From positions 1 to 64,000 of the forward strand of contig JAHEMR010000012.1 of NCBI GenBank assembly GCA_024643545.1: DNA of 64,000 nucleotides. The letters run 5' to 3'. Shown piece by piece: positions 1 to 8,514 of the stretch; position 1 is the stretch's first letter, and the number at the start of each line of letters is the position of its first letter. The notes beneath the pieces were generated by a model that was not told the origin of the DNA, did not search any database, and was given only the letters and a program-made list of their open reading frames with translations. The position numbers were made by a program, and so were the translations under genes. The DNA is from Crocinitomicaceae bacterium. GTDB lineage: Bacteria; Bacteroidota; Bacteroidia; Flavobacteriales_D; Crocinitomicaceae.

Positions 1-4
1 GCAT

Positions 5-33
5 AAAAAAACCCTGACAGTATCGTCAGGGTT
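5..33 (-). terminator. Rho-independent terminator of tRNA-Met
   Basis: Read on the minus strand this is a perfect 9-bp stem (AACCCTGAC pairs with GTCAGGGTT) with a 6-base loop, followed by a run of seven T. It starts 4 bases after the 3' end of the tRNA, so it ends that transcript. Confidence 0.9.
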
Positions 34-37
34 CTAG

Positions 38-111
38 TGGTCCCACACAGGCTCGAACTGTGGACCCACAGATTATGAGTCTGTTGCTCTAACCAACTGA
101 GCTATAGGACC
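38..111 (-). tRNA. tRNA-Met (CAU anticodon)
   Basis: The minus strand folds as a full cloverleaf. The 7-bp acceptor stem is GGTCCTA/TGGGACC with one T-G pair, and the discriminator base is A. The anticodon stem ACAGA/TCTGT closes the loop CTCATAA, giving anticodon CAU, and the T arm carries GTTCGAGC. The 3' CCA is not encoded. The acceptor stem is fully paired at position 1-72, which favours an elongator Met tRNA. A tRNA-Ile2 with a lysidine-modified CAU cannot be excluded by eye. The region upstream of its 5' end is very unusual (see the tandem repeat). Confidence 0.93.
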
Positions 112-363
112 GGGTTACATTTAAGTAACGGTTATAAATCTTTGTCGTCCTGTAGCGAAGTTGCTTGTCCCGTCGTTACGGGAAGCTATAGGACCGGGTT
201 ACATTTAAGTAACGGTTATAAATCTTTGTCGTCCTGTAGCGAAGTTGCTTGTCCCGTCGTTACGGGAAGCTATAGGACCGGGTTACATTTAAGTAACGGT
301 TATAAATCTTTGTCGTCCTGTAGCGAAGTTGCTTGTCCCGTCGTTACGGGAAGCTATAGGACC
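101..363. repeat. Three tandem 84-bp units copying the tRNA 5' end
   Basis: Identical 84-bp units begin at 101, 185 and 269, and an 11-bp partial fourth copy lies at 353-363. On the minus strand each junction is GGTCCTATAGC, the first 11 bases of the tRNA-Met gene. The other 73 bases hold the hairpin CCCGT-AACG-ACGGG, the sequence GCTACAGGAC (able to pair with the tRNA-derived GTCCTATAGC at 9 of 10 positions) and the palindrome GTTAC-N6-GTAAC just before the next copy. As 84 is a multiple of 3, a spurious open frame crosses the array on the plus strand. Either the tRNA start was duplicated together with its leader, or a 73-bp element was inserted three times with an 11-bp target. Confidence 0.92.
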
Positions 364-391
364 GGTTACAATGCTGTAACGTATTGGTTCG

Positions 392-421
392 CAAAAATAG
401 TAATTTCTTCCTTTTTTCAAA
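392..421 (-). promoter_or_regulatory. Promoter for the tRNA-Met transcript
   Basis: The minus strand carries TATTTTTG (392-399), a perfect match to the Bacteroidota -7 element TAnnTTTG, and TTTG (418-421) 18 bases upstream as the -33 element. Transcription would start near 386, before all the tRNA 5'-end copies, so the repeats would be part of the precursor. A GTTAC-N6-GTAAC palindrome follows at once. Confidence 0.7.
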
Positions 422-434
422 GGAAAGAAGGTAT

Positions 435-1358
435 CTATTTTTGATTTTGTTCAGAAGATAACATCGCCTGAATCTGCTTCATGGTTTTTTGCATGCCTTC
501 CGCGCTGCCGTCCAGGAAGATGGTGTTTCCTTTTCCGTATTCAGCGAAATTCTTGATGGCTTCTGTCCACATGGAGAAAAGGATTACGTTCGTGTCCAAG
601 TTTGCTTGCTTCATTTCTTCTGCCGCTTCGCTCATTCCTTTTGCTACCTCTTGACGGAATAAAGCCACTCCTTGTCCACGTAACATCGCTGCTTCTTTCT
701 CAGCTAATGCAGCGATTTTAATCGCGTTTCCTTCTGCTTCTGCTGCTTTGGTTTTAGTGATCAATAAGGCTTGACCTTCATTCTCTGCAGCTGCTTTTAA
801 GTTGTTCGATGCAACAACTTTACTCATGCTCTCAATGATCGCTTGGTCAAAGGTGATGTCGTTGATCTGTAAATCCAATAAATGGTATCCCCACGTTTCT
901 AAGGTGTGGTCAATTTGATTTTTCACACTTTCAACTAATTCGTGACGCAAACCAAGGATTTCAGATTGTTTCTGACTCGCTACATATGCACGAATCGATC
1001 CTTCAATGGTACGAATCAAGGCCTGCATTAAATCTTTGTTGCTGATGAATTTAAACGCGACTTTTTTAATGGTTTCTTCTTCTGCGTCCATCACACTGTA
1101 CAACAACATGCTTTTGAAATACACATTGGCTTGGTCAATGGTTACAGCTTGGAATTCCATTTCGATGCTTTGATTTTGAATGGAAATACGTCGGTACACT
1201 TGTTCCAAAAATGGAATCTTCATGCGGAGTCCGGGCGTTAAAATCCGTTGGTATTTGCCGAAAAGGGTAATTACGGCAATGGTTCCTTGAGTGATGGTTA
1301 ATAAGGAACTAAAAACGATGGCAAGTCCAATTCCTAGGACAATGTAAACAGCAGTCAT
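435..1358 (-). CDS. SPFH/band 7 (stomatin-like) membrane protein
   Basis: A 307-residue protein with one N-terminal membrane segment (about residues 5-27), then an SPFH domain starting at the phrase GTIAVITLFGKYQRIL, then a charged alanine/glutamate-rich coiled coil (about 190-240) typical of stomatins and prohibitins. Such proteins oligomerise in the inner membrane and organise membrane microdomains or control proteases; no specific substrate can be read here. No NfeD partner is adjacent, as is often found with bacterial SPFH genes. The ATG is followed directly by the membrane helix. A near-consensus -7 element (TACATTTA) lies shortly upstream, so it may have its own promoter. Confidence 0.85.
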   Translation of the reverse strand: MTAVYIVLGIGLAIVFSSLLTITQGTIAVITLFGKYQRILTPGLRMKIPFLEQVYRRISIQNQSIEMEFQAVTIDQANVYFKSMLLYSVMDAEEETIKKVAFKFISNKDLMQALIRTIEGSIRAYVASQKQSEILGLRHELVESVKNQIDHTLETWGYHLLDLQINDITFDQAIIESMSKVVASNNLKAAAENEGQALLITKTKAAEAEGNAIKIAALAEKEAAMLRGQGVALFRQEVAKGMSEAAEEMKQANLDTNVILFSMWTEAIKNFAEYGKGNTIFLDGSAEGMQKTMKQIQAMLSSEQNQK

Positions 1359-1410
1359 ATGCGTAAATTTTAGTTAAATGTAGGAATATTCTTCCTTGGA
1401 AACAAATGAA

Positions 1411-2547
1411 TTACTTTTCCTCTTTCCGTAAGGTGAAATGCGTGATTTCTGGGTAAATTCCTACACGTCCTGGAAAACCCAGGAAGCCAAATCCACGATT
1501 AACATATAAGTATTGTTTGCCAACTTGATAAAGTCCTGCCCATTTGCGGTATTTGAAGGAAACGGGACTGAATTTAACTCCAAAGCGCTCGATTCCGAAC
1601 TGCATTCCATGCGTATGTCCTGAAAGTGTTAAGTCTATGTCTGTATCTAGTACCTGCGCATCAAAGTGACTCGGGTCATGGGACAATAACAGTTTGAAAG
1701 CACCCGTTGGGACTTTCGCTAAGGTGTCACTTAATTTACCACTTTGACGAAAAGGTGCTTTTCCCCAGTTTTCAACGCCTAAAAGCCAAAATCCTTCACT
1801 TAACTCGACAGCATTGTTCAATAAAGGTTGAAATCCAATGGATTCATGAATGCGAATGAGCTTGGTTAAATTCGCTTGTTTTTCGTCTTGCTCATTCCAT
1901 TGTACATAATCGCCATAATCATGATTGCCAAGAATGCTGTATTTTCCTTTTTTCGCTTTTATGGATGAGAAAATAGGTTCCCAACCATGCATTTCATCGG
2001 CTTTGTTATTGACTAAATCACCCGTAAAAAACACATAATCCGCATCCTGTGCATTGATCAAATCGATGGCTTTCTGAACTTTGTGATAGCGGTTTAAGAA
2101 ACTTCCCACATGCACATCGCTGATTTGAATAAAGCGCAGTCCATCAATTGCTTTAGGTAAATTTGGATAGGAAATCGTTACATGGTGAACTTTCCAGTTC
2201 CATCGTCCGAATTGAATTCCGTATAAAATACCTAGGAATATTCCTACAGAGAAGATCCAACCAATGTATTGTAAATAGGGGAGTCCGAGTAGTAAGTAGG
2301 AAAGTCCTGGAATCAAATATACAAGCGCTGGAATTCCGGACGCAATGAACAAGCCCATGTAGGTGAACACCAAGCGATAATCTGCGTTTTGAGAGCGACG
2401 TCGAAAGTTAAAGAATAGTAATCCTACACTAGCAATGAATACGAATCCTTGGAATCCAGCTAGGACATACAAGGAATGTTCAATCAATCCGTGAAGGAAG
2501 ATCCATTCAGCGACAATGATTAAAAGGAGAGAGAAAATAAAAATCAT
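1411..2547 (-). CDS. Membrane-anchored metallophosphoesterase
   Basis: The 378-residue protein starts with about four hydrophobic segments (residues 1-115) and ends in a calcineurin-like phosphoesterase domain. The metal-binding blocks are in order: ISDVHVG, FFTGDLVNNK, LGNHDYG, LLSHDP and SGHTHGMQ. This architecture matches the YaeI/YkuE group, whose members hydrolyse phosphodiester or pyrophosphate bonds at the membrane face, for example in lipid metabolism. The substrate is not known here. It lies 45 bp after the aldolase gene on the same strand and may be cotranscribed. Confidence 0.86.
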   Translation of the reverse strand: MIFIFSLLLIIVAEWIFLHGLIEHSLYVLAGFQGFVFIASVGLLFFNFRRRSQNADYRLVFTYMGLFIASGIPALVYLIPGLSYLLLGLPYLQYIGWIFSVGIFLGILYGIQFGRWNWKVHHVTISYPNLPKAIDGLRFIQISDVHVGSFLNRYHKVQKAIDLINAQDADYVFFTGDLVNNKADEMHGWEPIFSSIKAKKGKYSILGNHDYGDYVQWNEQDEKQANLTKLIRIHESIGFQPLLNNAVELSEGFWLLGVENWGKAPFRQSGKLSDTLAKVPTGAFKLLLSHDPSHFDAQVLDTDIDLTLSGHTHGMQFGIERFGVKFSPVSFKYRKWAGLYQVGKQYLYVNRGFGFLGFPGRVGIYPEITHFTLRKEEK

Positions 2548-2592
2548 GTCAAGTTTTTGAAGAAGTAAATAAGGAGGAAAGGTGACTGAGAA

Positions 2593-3150
2593 TTACATCC
2601 AAGATCCACCCACGGAGATGATATTGTCCATCGCTAAGTAATCGGAATGCGTTTCTTCGGTAATTCCGCCCGTTGGACAAAATTTCACCGCTGGAAATAC
2701 TTGACCGTATGCTTTCAATGCAGCGAGTCCACCGAATAAGTTTGCCGGAAAAAATTTGAAGGTATCCCAACCAAATTGCAATCCTTCAATGATTTCACTT
2801 GGTGTTGCAACTCCGGGAATAAACGCGATTCCGCTCGATTCAAATGCTGGTGCAAGTGTGGCATTTAATCCTGGACTCACCATGAAGTCAATTCCTAATT
2901 CCACCGCTTTGTCAATTTGACTCACGGAAACAACCGTTCCCATTCCAATGGAACAACGAACTCCATACAATCTTTTCGCTTCAGCAATACAATCAAAAGC
3001 AGCAGGTGTGCGCAACGTGATTTCAATACAGAATATCCCATCGGCGATTAATTGTTCCATTTTTGGAGCTACTTCTTCAACCGAATGAAACGTTACTACA
3101 GGAATAACTGGGTGTTTGGAAAGTACTGCGCGGATGTTATTTTGTTTCAT
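2593..3150 (-). CDS. eda: KDPG/KHG-type aldolase, short C-terminus
   Basis: A class I aldolase of the 2-dehydro-3-deoxy-phosphogluconate / 4-hydroxy-2-oxoglutarate family. Visible catalytic features are Glu43 and Arg47 in EITLRT, the Schiff-base Lys132 in FKFFPA, and the phosphate-binding end GGITEE and GGSW. The start at 3150 (MKQNNIRAVL) fits the family; an in-frame extension upstream lacks homology. The protein is 185 residues against the usual 205-215, because the stop follows GGSWM directly, so the last helix is missing. No 6-phosphogluconate dehydratase gene is in the window, so the substrate is uncertain. Confidence 0.83.
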   Translation of the reverse strand: MKQNNIRAVLSKHPVIPVVTFHSVEEVAPKMEQLIADGIFCIEITLRTPAAFDCIAEAKRLYGVRCSIGMGTVVSVSQIDKAVELGIDFMVSPGLNATLAPAFESSGIAFIPGVATPSEIIEGLQFGWDTFKFFPANLFGGLAALKAYGQVFPAVKFCPTGGITEETHSDYLAMDNIISVGGSWM

Positions 3151-3190
3151 GGGGTGAATTTGACACAAAGGTCGTAATTTCTTTGTTTCG

Positions 3191-4771
3191 TTAGAGCAGA
3201 ATGAACTGAAAATCACTTAAAAATGGATCCATTTCACTTTTCATATGTTCAATACGCGCATATACGTGTCCATCGGCGCAAAAAGAGAAAAGATTGGAGC
3301 TGCGCTCTTGAAGTTCTCCTTTTGGTAAGCATTTGGAAGAAATGGCGTCAATTAACTTCAGTTGTTTATCGAATTTTCCTTTGCGAATCTTTTCCAAGCG
3401 ATCTTTTAATTGAAACAATTGCTTCGAAATACGGGTCAATTCTGCTTCCACCATACTCACTTGATTGGAATCTACTTCGTGGGTTAACTGTGTCCATTTG
3501 GAACTCAATTTCAATGTCAATTCATCTAATTCGCTGAAATCAATGGCTTGACTGCCTTCGCGTTCCAAAAATTCATGCTTTAAATCTTGCGGATTACGCC
3601 ATAAATCTTGCGTAGAAAATCCCATCGCTTGCCATTCATTCCAGTTTTTTTCTTCCAATAACAGAATGCTTGTTCTGGCTTGAATCAGCGGAAAAAGAAC
3701 ATTCGCTTCTTGAAAGACTGCTTTCAACTGCAACCAATACATGATTTCACCGGGACCTCCAACATAACATAGGTTCGGTAAAAGAAATTCTTGGTAAACT
3801 GGACGCAAAACCACATTCGGGGAAAATGACTCAGGATGGTTTTTTAATTCCAACAGTATGCTTTCGGTATCCAATTTTTTGGAGCCAATTTGAAAACCGG
3901 TTTCCGTTCGTTGGATGCGTTCGCGCTTTTCGGGACTCAAATAAAACAAATTCGTATCCTTGGCTTCAACTTGAAGTGGAAATCCCGCTTGACTTAACGA
4001 TTGATTCGTTTGTTTCACCGCTTTCGATGAAAATCCCGTGATCAGTTCTTGTTTTAAAATAGGGGAGAATGCTTCTTTCCACATCGGTAAGTCGCCATCC
4101 ATGATGATCAAGCCGTAGTGTCCGAATAGTTCGTTTACGAATTGAAAAAAGGCTGCGCCATAGTTTTCTCCTGACATCGCATCCATCAAGGTGTGAATTT
4201 CACTGTCTGGATGATTTTGGAATTTCGTATGAATCTCTGAAATAACTTTTTCGAGTCCGTCTAGGTTCATGCGTCCAACTGCACCGCCGTTAGAACGATC
4301 CCATTTCAAGATCTGTTGGAACAATTGAACCGATTGAATCTCGGCAAAATCGTGGTCCTCGGATGCCATCCAATAAACAGGGACGAATTCGTATTCCGGA
4401 TAACTTACTTTTAGTTCCTCACACTGTTTAATGACGTGAAGGATTTTATAAATGAAAAACAATGGTCCAGTAGCCAAACTCAATTGATGTCCTGTGGTTA
4501 CCGTAAAACAGTTGACTTGACTTAGTTTCTCGATATTCGTTTGTACTTGCTCAGATCGCAGGACATCCGCATATAATTCTTCGAGTCCTTCTTGCAACAA
4601 ATAACGTTGAACAGAGCCATACACGGCTTGCTTTTCGGTCAATTGTTCCAAGAACGCATCTTTCGAAAATGGACGTTGAATCCATTCAGATAAGGCCGCT
4701 TGATTTTCGGTAAAAAGTCGCTGTTTCTCATTGAAAAATGGCGTGGAAGAACGTGGTATGTCTATGCGCAT
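3191..4771 (-). CDS. bshC: Bacillithiol biosynthesis protein BshC
   Basis: A 526-residue protein of the BshC family, the proposed cysteine-adding enzyme that completes bacillithiol from GlcN-malate. Recognisable blocks are TGHQLSLATGPLFFIYKI (about residues 95-112), ASEDHDFAEI (about 145-155) and a C-terminal coiled-coil region ending in HVYARIEHMKSEMDPF. The start at 4771 (MRIDIPRSST) gives the normal family N-terminus. It follows icmF by 7 bp and precedes the aldolase by 40 bp. The bshA and bshB genes needed for the pathway are not in this window. Confidence 0.93.
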   Translation of the reverse strand: MRIDIPRSSTPFFNEKQRLFTENQAALSEWIQRPFSKDAFLEQLTEKQAVYGSVQRYLLQEGLEELYADVLRSEQVQTNIEKLSQVNCFTVTTGHQLSLATGPLFFIYKILHVIKQCEELKVSYPEYEFVPVYWMASEDHDFAEIQSVQLFQQILKWDRSNGGAVGRMNLDGLEKVISEIHTKFQNHPDSEIHTLMDAMSGENYGAAFFQFVNELFGHYGLIIMDGDLPMWKEAFSPILKQELITGFSSKAVKQTNQSLSQAGFPLQVEAKDTNLFYLSPEKRERIQRTETGFQIGSKKLDTESILLELKNHPESFSPNVVLRPVYQEFLLPNLCYVGGPGEIMYWLQLKAVFQEANVLFPLIQARTSILLLEEKNWNEWQAMGFSTQDLWRNPQDLKHEFLEREGSQAIDFSELDELTLKLSSKWTQLTHEVDSNQVSMVEAELTRISKQLFQLKDRLEKIRKGKFDKQLKLIDAISSKCLPKGELQERSSNLFSFCADGHVYARIEHMKSEMDPFLSDFQFILL

Positions 4772-4778
4772 CTGTGGA

Positions 4779-7700
4779 TTACATGTTGCGTCGGTACTGT
4801 CCACCTACTTCAAATAATGCGGAAGTAATTTGTCCTAATGAAGCGAACTTACACGTTTCCATCAATTCTTCAAACATGTTTCGGTTGTTAATCGCAGCAT
4901 CTTGAATTTTCGCAATACCATTCAACGCCTGTGCTTCATTTCCTTTTTGAAGGTGCTGTAGCATCGTAATTTGGTATTCTTTCTCTTCTTCAGTTGCACG
5001 GATGACTTCTTTCGGTAAGACTGTTGGAGATCCTTTCGAACTTAAGAAGGTATTAACACCAATAATTGGGAATTCTCCTGTGTGTTTTAAGGTCTCGTAA
5101 TACAAGGATTCTTCTTGGATTTTAGATCGTTGGTACATGGTTTCCATCGCTCCTAAAACACCTCCGCGTTCCGTGATGCGATCGAATTCTGTTAAAACAG
5201 CTGATTCCACTAAATCCGTTAATTCGTCGATGATGAATGATCCTTGTAATGGATTCTCGTTTTTCGCTAATCCAAGTTCTCGATTAATGATCAACTGAAT
5301 GGCCATCGCTCTGCGCACAGATTCTTCAGTTGGCGTCGTAATCGCCTCGTCATACGCATTCGTATGTAGGGAATTACAGTTGTCGTAAATCGCATACAAT
5401 GCTTGTAATGTCGTACGAATGTCGTTGAAGTCAATTTCTTGTGCGTGTAGGGAGCGTCCGGACGTTTGAATGTGGTATTTCAACATCTGCGCACGTGGAT
5501 TCGCACCGTATTTCTTCGCTAAAGCTTTCGCCCACAAACGACGAGCAACGCGTCCAATCACTGCATATTCTGGATCAATTCCATTTGAGAAGAAGAAGGA
5601 CAAGTTCGGACCGAAGTCGTTGATGTCCATGCCACGGCTTAAATAGTATTCTACGTAAGTGAATCCATTCGCTAAGGTGAATGCCAATTGTGTAATTGGA
5701 TTCGCTCCAGCTTCCGCAATGTGGTATCCTGAAATGGAAACGGAGTAGAAGTTACGCACACCATTTTGAATGAAATACTGTTGCACATCTCCCATCAAGC
5801 GCAATGCGAATTCAGTTGAGAAAATACACGTATTCTGTGCCTGATCTTCTTTTAAAATATCTGCTTGAACAGTTCCGCGAACTTGCTTCAAGGTTTCCGT
5901 TTTGATGTCTAAATAAACATCTGCAGGAAGTACTTGGTCTCCTGTAACACCGAGTAACATCAATCCTAATCCGTTGTTTCCTTCTGGTAATTCACCTTGG
6001 TAACTTGGACGCTCAACGCCTTTTGCTTTGTAAATAGCCGCAATTTTTGCTTCCACTTCCGCTTCAAGTCCGTTGGAAATGATGTACTTTTCACAATTTT
6101 GATCGATGGCTGCATTCATGAAGAAGGCCAACAACATCGGTGCTGGACCATTAATCGTCATGGAAACAGAAGTCGCTGGATGACTTAAGTCAAATCCTGA
6201 ATATAATTTTTTCGCGTCATCTAAACAACAGATGGAAACACCTGAATTTCCGATTTTCCCATAAATATCAGGTCGAATCGCGGGATCATTTCCATACAAG
6301 GTCACGGAGTCAAATGCCGTTGAAAGTCGTTTCGCTGGCATGCCCAAACTCACGTAGTGAAAACGTTTGTTTGTGCGCTCTGGTCCACCTTCACCTGCAA
6401 ACATGCGCGTCGGATCTTCTCCTTCGCGTTTGAATGGGAACAATCCAGAAGTATACGGGAATTCACCTGGGAAATTCTCTTGAAGAACCCATCGTAAAAT
6501 ATCACCCCAACTGCTGTATCTCGGTGAAGCAACTTTCGGGATTTGAGAATGAGAAAGTGATTCTGTATGTGTTTGAATGCTCAACACTTTGTCGCGTACT
6601 TTGAATTCGTAAGCCGGATTTTTAAAAGATTGTTTCTTTGCTTCCCAGTTTTGAAGGATTTCCCAGTTACGAGGATCGAAGTTTAATTTTTCTTTTTCAA
6701 ACGCTTCTTGTAATCCTTTGATCAAACGGTCTTTGTCCTCAATGCTTGAATTTTCCAATGTCGCTATAGATGACTGAAGGCCTTGTAGTTTTTCCGCTAC
6801 TTTCACTTGCTCATTCACCCATTTGTCGTAAGCTCTGTTGTTTTCTGAAATTTCAGAAAGGTAACGCGTTCTTTCCGGTGGAATCACATAGATTTTTTCG
6901 GACATCTCACGTGTGATTTGGAAGGTCGAATGCATTGCTGCTCCCGTTTTTTCCACCATTTTATCCATAATGACTTTGTACAAGGAATTCATCCCTGGGT
7001 CATTAAATTGGGAAGCGATCGTTCCATAAACCGGCATGTCATCCACATTGGAATCCCACAGGTTATGGTTACGTTGGTATTGTTTGCGTACATCGCGTAA
7101 TGCATCTAAAGCACCACGTTTGTCGAATTTATTTAATGCAATCACATCAGCGAAATCCAACATGTCGATTTTCTCTAATTGTGTGGCAGCACCGTATTCT
7201 GGCGTCATCACATACAAGGAAACATCTGAGTGATCTAAGATTTCCGTATCCGATTGACCAATTCCAGAAGTTTCTAGGATGATCAAATCATAGTTTGCTG
7301 CTTTCAAAATACTGATTGCTTCCGCTACGTGTTTCGATAAAGCCAAATTTGATTGACGCGTTGCCAATGAGCGCATGTACACGCGTTCACTTTTGATGGA
7401 GTTCATGCGGATTCGGTCACCCAACAAGGCTCCGCCCGTTTTGCGTTTTGATGGATCTACAGAAACTACTGCAATTTGTTTGTCTGTAAAGTCAATCAAG
7501 AAACGTCGAACCAATTCATCCACGAGGGAAGATTTTCCTGCTCCACCTGTTCCCGTAATTCCGAGTACAGGAATCGTTGATTTATCTGAAATCGCATGGA
7601 TTTCTTTCAAAAGAGCACTGTTTTCTGCAGGGAAATTTTCTGCTCCAGAAATGACACGTGCAATCGTTGGAACGAATTTCTCCGACAACTTTGTCAGAAC

Positions 7701-8174
7701 TTCAGGTGTACTTGGCAATGAACTTGGTTCACCAACTGGGAAATCGCATTTTCGGATGAGGTCGTTAATCATTCCTTGTAATCCCATTGATCTTCCATCA
7801 TCAGGATGGTAGATGCGGGTAATCCCGTATCCTTGCAATTCAGCAATTTCAGATGGAAGAATCGTTCCACCTCCACCACCAAAAATCTTCACATGTGGCG
7901 CTCCTTTTTCTTGAAGCAAATCGTACATATACTTGAAGTATTCAATGTGTCCACCTTGATAGGATGTCATCGCAATCGCTTGCGCATCCTCTTGAATCGC
8001 ACAATCCACCACTTCTTCTACGGATCGATCGTGTCCAAGGTGAATGACTTCACATCCTGTTGCTTGAATAATACGACGCATGATGTTTATGGCTGCGTCG
8101 TGTCCATCAAATAAGGAGGCTGCTGTTACAATGCGGATTTTATTAACTGGTATGTAAGGAGCTTCTTGTTCCAT
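4779..8174 (-). CDS. icmF: IcmF, fused B12-dependent isobutyryl-CoA mutase
   Basis: The 1131-residue fusion interconverts branched and linear short acyl-CoAs (classically isobutyryl- and n-butyryl-CoA) with adenosylcobalamin. Domains in order: B12-binding Rossmann domain with DGHD (His25 the expected cobalt ligand); a MeaB-like GTPase chaperone with P-loop [12 protein letters not shown] at 205-216; a linker; then the mutase TIM barrel. The barrel block [18 protein letters not shown] is the IcmF signature and differs from methylmalonyl-CoA mutase. Start 8174 is chosen because a TAnnTTTG promoter lies at 8201-8208, inside the longer possible reading. It heads the icmF-bshC-aldolase group. Confidence 0.93.
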   Translation of the reverse strand: MEQEAPYIPVNKIRIVTAASLFDGHDAAINIMRRIIQATGCEVIHLGHDRSVEEVVDCAIQEDAQAIAMTSYQGGHIEYFKYMYDLLQEKGAPHVKIFGGGGGTILPSEIAELQGYGITRIYHPDDGRSMGLQGMINDLIRKCDFPVGEPSSLPSTPEVLTKLSEKFVPTIARVISGAENFPAENSALLKEIHAISDKSTIPVLGITGTGGAGKSSLVDELVRRFLIDFTDKQIAVVSVDPSKRKTGGALLGDRIRMNSIKSERVYMRSLATRQSNLALSKHVAEAISILKAANYDLIILETSGIGQSDTEILDHSDVSLYVMTPEYGAATQLEKIDMLDFADVIALNKFDKRGALDALRDVRKQYQRNHNLWDSNVDDMPVYGTIASQFNDPGMNSLYKVIMDKMVEKTGAAMHSTFQITREMSEKIYVIPPERTRYLSEISENNRAYDKWVNEQVKVAEKLQGLQSSIATLENSSIEDKDRLIKGLQEAFEKEKLNFDPRNWEILQNWEAKKQSFKNPAYEFKVRDKVLSIQTHTESLSHSQIPKVASPRYSSWGDILRWVLQENFPGEFPYTSGLFPFKREGEDPTRMFAGEGGPERTNKRFHYVSLGMPAKRLSTAFDSVTLYGNDPAIRPDIYGKIGNSGVSICCLDDAKKLYSGFDLSHPATSVSMTINGPAPMLLAFFMNAAIDQNCEKYIISNGLEAEVEAKIAAIYKAKGVERPSYQGELPEGNNGLGLMLLGVTGDQVLPADVYLDIKTETLKQVRGTVQADILKEDQAQNTCIFSTEFALRLMGDVQQYFIQNGVRNFYSVSISGYHIAEAGANPITQLAFTLANGFTYVEYYLSRGMDINDFGPNLSFFFSNGIDPEYAVIGRVARRLWAKALAKKYGANPRAQMLKYHIQTSGRSLHAQEIDFNDIRTTLQALYAIYDNCNSLHTNAYDEAITTPTEESVRRAMAIQLIINRELGLAKNENPLQGSFIIDELTDLVESAVLTEFDRITERGGVLGAMETMYQRSKIQEESLYYETLKHTGEFPIIGVNTFLSSKGSPTVLPKEVIRATEEEKEYQITMLQHLQKGNEAQALNGIAKIQDAAINNRNMFEELMETCKFASLGQITSALFEVGGQYRRNM

Positions 8175-8200
8175 GCTATTTATACGTGTTGTTTGATGGA

Positions 8201-8208
8201 CAAAACTA
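8201..8208 (-). promoter_or_regulatory. Promoter -7 element for icmF
   Basis: TAGTTTTG on the minus strand matches TAnnTTTG. It lies 26 bases before the icmF ATG, giving a predicted leader of about 20 bases. The -33 TTG is not at the usual distance, so the match is partial. Confidence 0.5.
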
Positions 8209-8259
8209 CGCAAAAAATGCTGATTTCAGGGAACAATTAGGATGAAATCCAAACAGCGT

Positions 8260-8514
8260 CTATGCTTGTTTAGGAGTTGTGTTTTCCATTCCGATTGACT
8301 CAAAGTCCTTTTTGGTAGAAAGCAAGAATCCCTCTGTACAATCGAGCATGTCTTGAATGCGTAGGATTTCAGGATATTGTTTCGCTTCTATTTCGATAGT
8401 AAACACTTGTTTTCCAATGATTTGTTTTTCTGTGAAATGACGATCATCGCGAATCTCGTAATGCGATTTCTCGTTAGCTAATTTGCGGTATTGTGGAAAA
8501 TCTAAAACTGACAT
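8260..8514 (-). CDS. Small protein of unknown function
   Basis: An 84-residue soluble, charged protein not recognised as any family; it has no signal peptide or membrane segment. Its ATG overlaps the stop of the upstream flavoprotein gene (TAATG), indicating translational coupling, so the two products probably work together or at fixed ratio. It could be a small accessory or regulatory subunit of the flavoprotein; that is inference only. The 85 bp between its stop and icmF contain the icmF promoter. Confidence 0.7.
   Translation of the reverse strand: MSVLDFPQYRKLANEKSHYEIRDDRHFTEKQIIGKQVFTIEIEAKQYPEILRIQDMLDCTEGFLLSTKKDFESIGMENTTPKQA

Noticed and set aside
101-363. CRISPR array
   Set aside because: The whole 84-bp unit is identical in each copy, so there are no variable spacers, and no cas genes are near.
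142-444. Open frame encoding a triply repeated 28-residue peptide
   Set aside because: It exists only because the DNA repeat unit is 84 bp, a multiple of 3; it has no start signals and lies antisense to the tRNA transcript.
2549-2770. Frame-shifted continuation of the aldolase
   Set aside because: The sequence after GGSWM in the other frame does not resemble the missing family C-terminus, so a frameshift is not supported.
7375-7812. 145-codon open frame opposite icmF
   Set aside because: It is antisense to the conserved GTPase domain of icmF, with no promoter, signal or family resemblance.
4779-8174. Methylmalonyl-CoA mutase
   Set aside because: The domain order (B12 domain, GTPase, mutase) and the block [18 protein letters not shown] are those of IcmF.
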